Notes under the pieces: model-generated
The model's input: the letters and a program-made list of their open reading frames with translations, nothing else
What the model was told of the DNA's origin: nothing
Databases searched by the model: none
NCBI GenBank assembly: GCA_020846515.1
Contig: JADLDX010000848.1
Coordinates: 1-5,370, forward strand
Direction of reading: 5' to 3'
From: Pirellulaceae bacterium
GTDB lineage: Bacteria; Planctomycetota; Planctomycetia; Pirellulales; Pirellulaceae
DNA: 5,370 bases
Made by a program: the position numbers and the translations under genes
Part shown: piece by piece, positions 5,249-5,370 of the stretch
Numbering within the stretch: the first letter of the stretch is position 1
Layout of the letters: every line of letters starts with the position of its first letter

Positions 5249-5370
5249 TTAGACCGAGTTTCTTGGTATGCTTTTCAGCGCGAGTTCGAGTCGTGGCAAC
5301 GCGTCGCTGTATCGCTCCAGATGTTCTTGCCCCGTTTCGATAAACAGCAGTAGTGAGTACATAAGCTCAA
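5249..5370 (-). CDS. C-terminal fragment of an unidentified protein
   Basis: The minus-strand frame is open from the window edge to a TAA at 5251-5249, giving 39 residues that include YSLLLFIETGQEHLERYSDA and then PRLELALKSIPRNSV. The composition is balanced and the Leu/Glu/Arg pattern suggests amphipathic helices, unlike the serine-rich frame on the opposite strand. The palindromic terminator-like element starts 6 bases after the stop, which supports this being a true gene end. It could also be a very short gene starting at the ATG at 5362. No family is recognisable from so little. Confidence 0.5.
   Translation of the reverse strand, partial: ELMYSLLLFIETGQEHLERYSDALPRLELALKSIPRNSV

Overview
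The window looks like a piece of a planctomycete chromosome (Pirellulales/Rhodopirellula-like). The main reason is the N-terminus of the large gene: a basic stretch followed by FERLEARDLLAS, a variant of the 'LEPR-XLL' N-terminal motif typical of large exported proteins in that phylum. The mid-GC composition and the giant repetitive surface protein fit this. The assignment is an inference from one protein family, not a proof. All convincing genes lie on the minus strand.

Layout, in minus-strand reading order (right to left). (1) 5370-5249: the last 39 codons of an unidentified gene that enters from outside the window. (2) 5242-5188: a long AT-flanked palindrome starting 6 bases after that stop codon, placed like an intrinsic terminator. 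(3) 5146-4625: a complete macrodomain protein of the YmdB/MacroD type (O-acetyl-ADP-ribose deacetylase family) with a good ribosome binding site. (4) 4502-4242: a small protein with two predicted membrane segments and no recognised family. (5) 4241-3704: about 540 bases without a convincing gene, filled with inverted repeats: a 200-bp structure bounded by inverted arms, a cluster of perfect hairpins, and a second copy of the palindrome from (2). (6) 3703 to beyond base 1: the first 1234 codons of a giant repetitive protein.

The giant protein has, in order, the LEPR-XLL-like export motif, an unassigned region of about 170 residues, two RTX-type glycine/aspartate calcium-binding blocks, and a tandem array of at least seven complete cadherin-like/VCBS-type Ig-fold repeats of about 104 residues. 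An eighth repeat is cut by the window edge. Apparent plus-strand reading frames over 1-3700 are antisense shadows of this array.

No clear functional link joins the macrodomain gene, the small membrane protein and the surface protein; only shared strand and the repeats around them connect them. The most notable items are the paired palindromes at two gene boundaries, the inverted-repeat cluster upstream of the giant gene, and a disulfide-capable loop insertion in one Ig-like repeat that may recur five repeats later. I see no convincing evidence of an entirely new multi-gene system.
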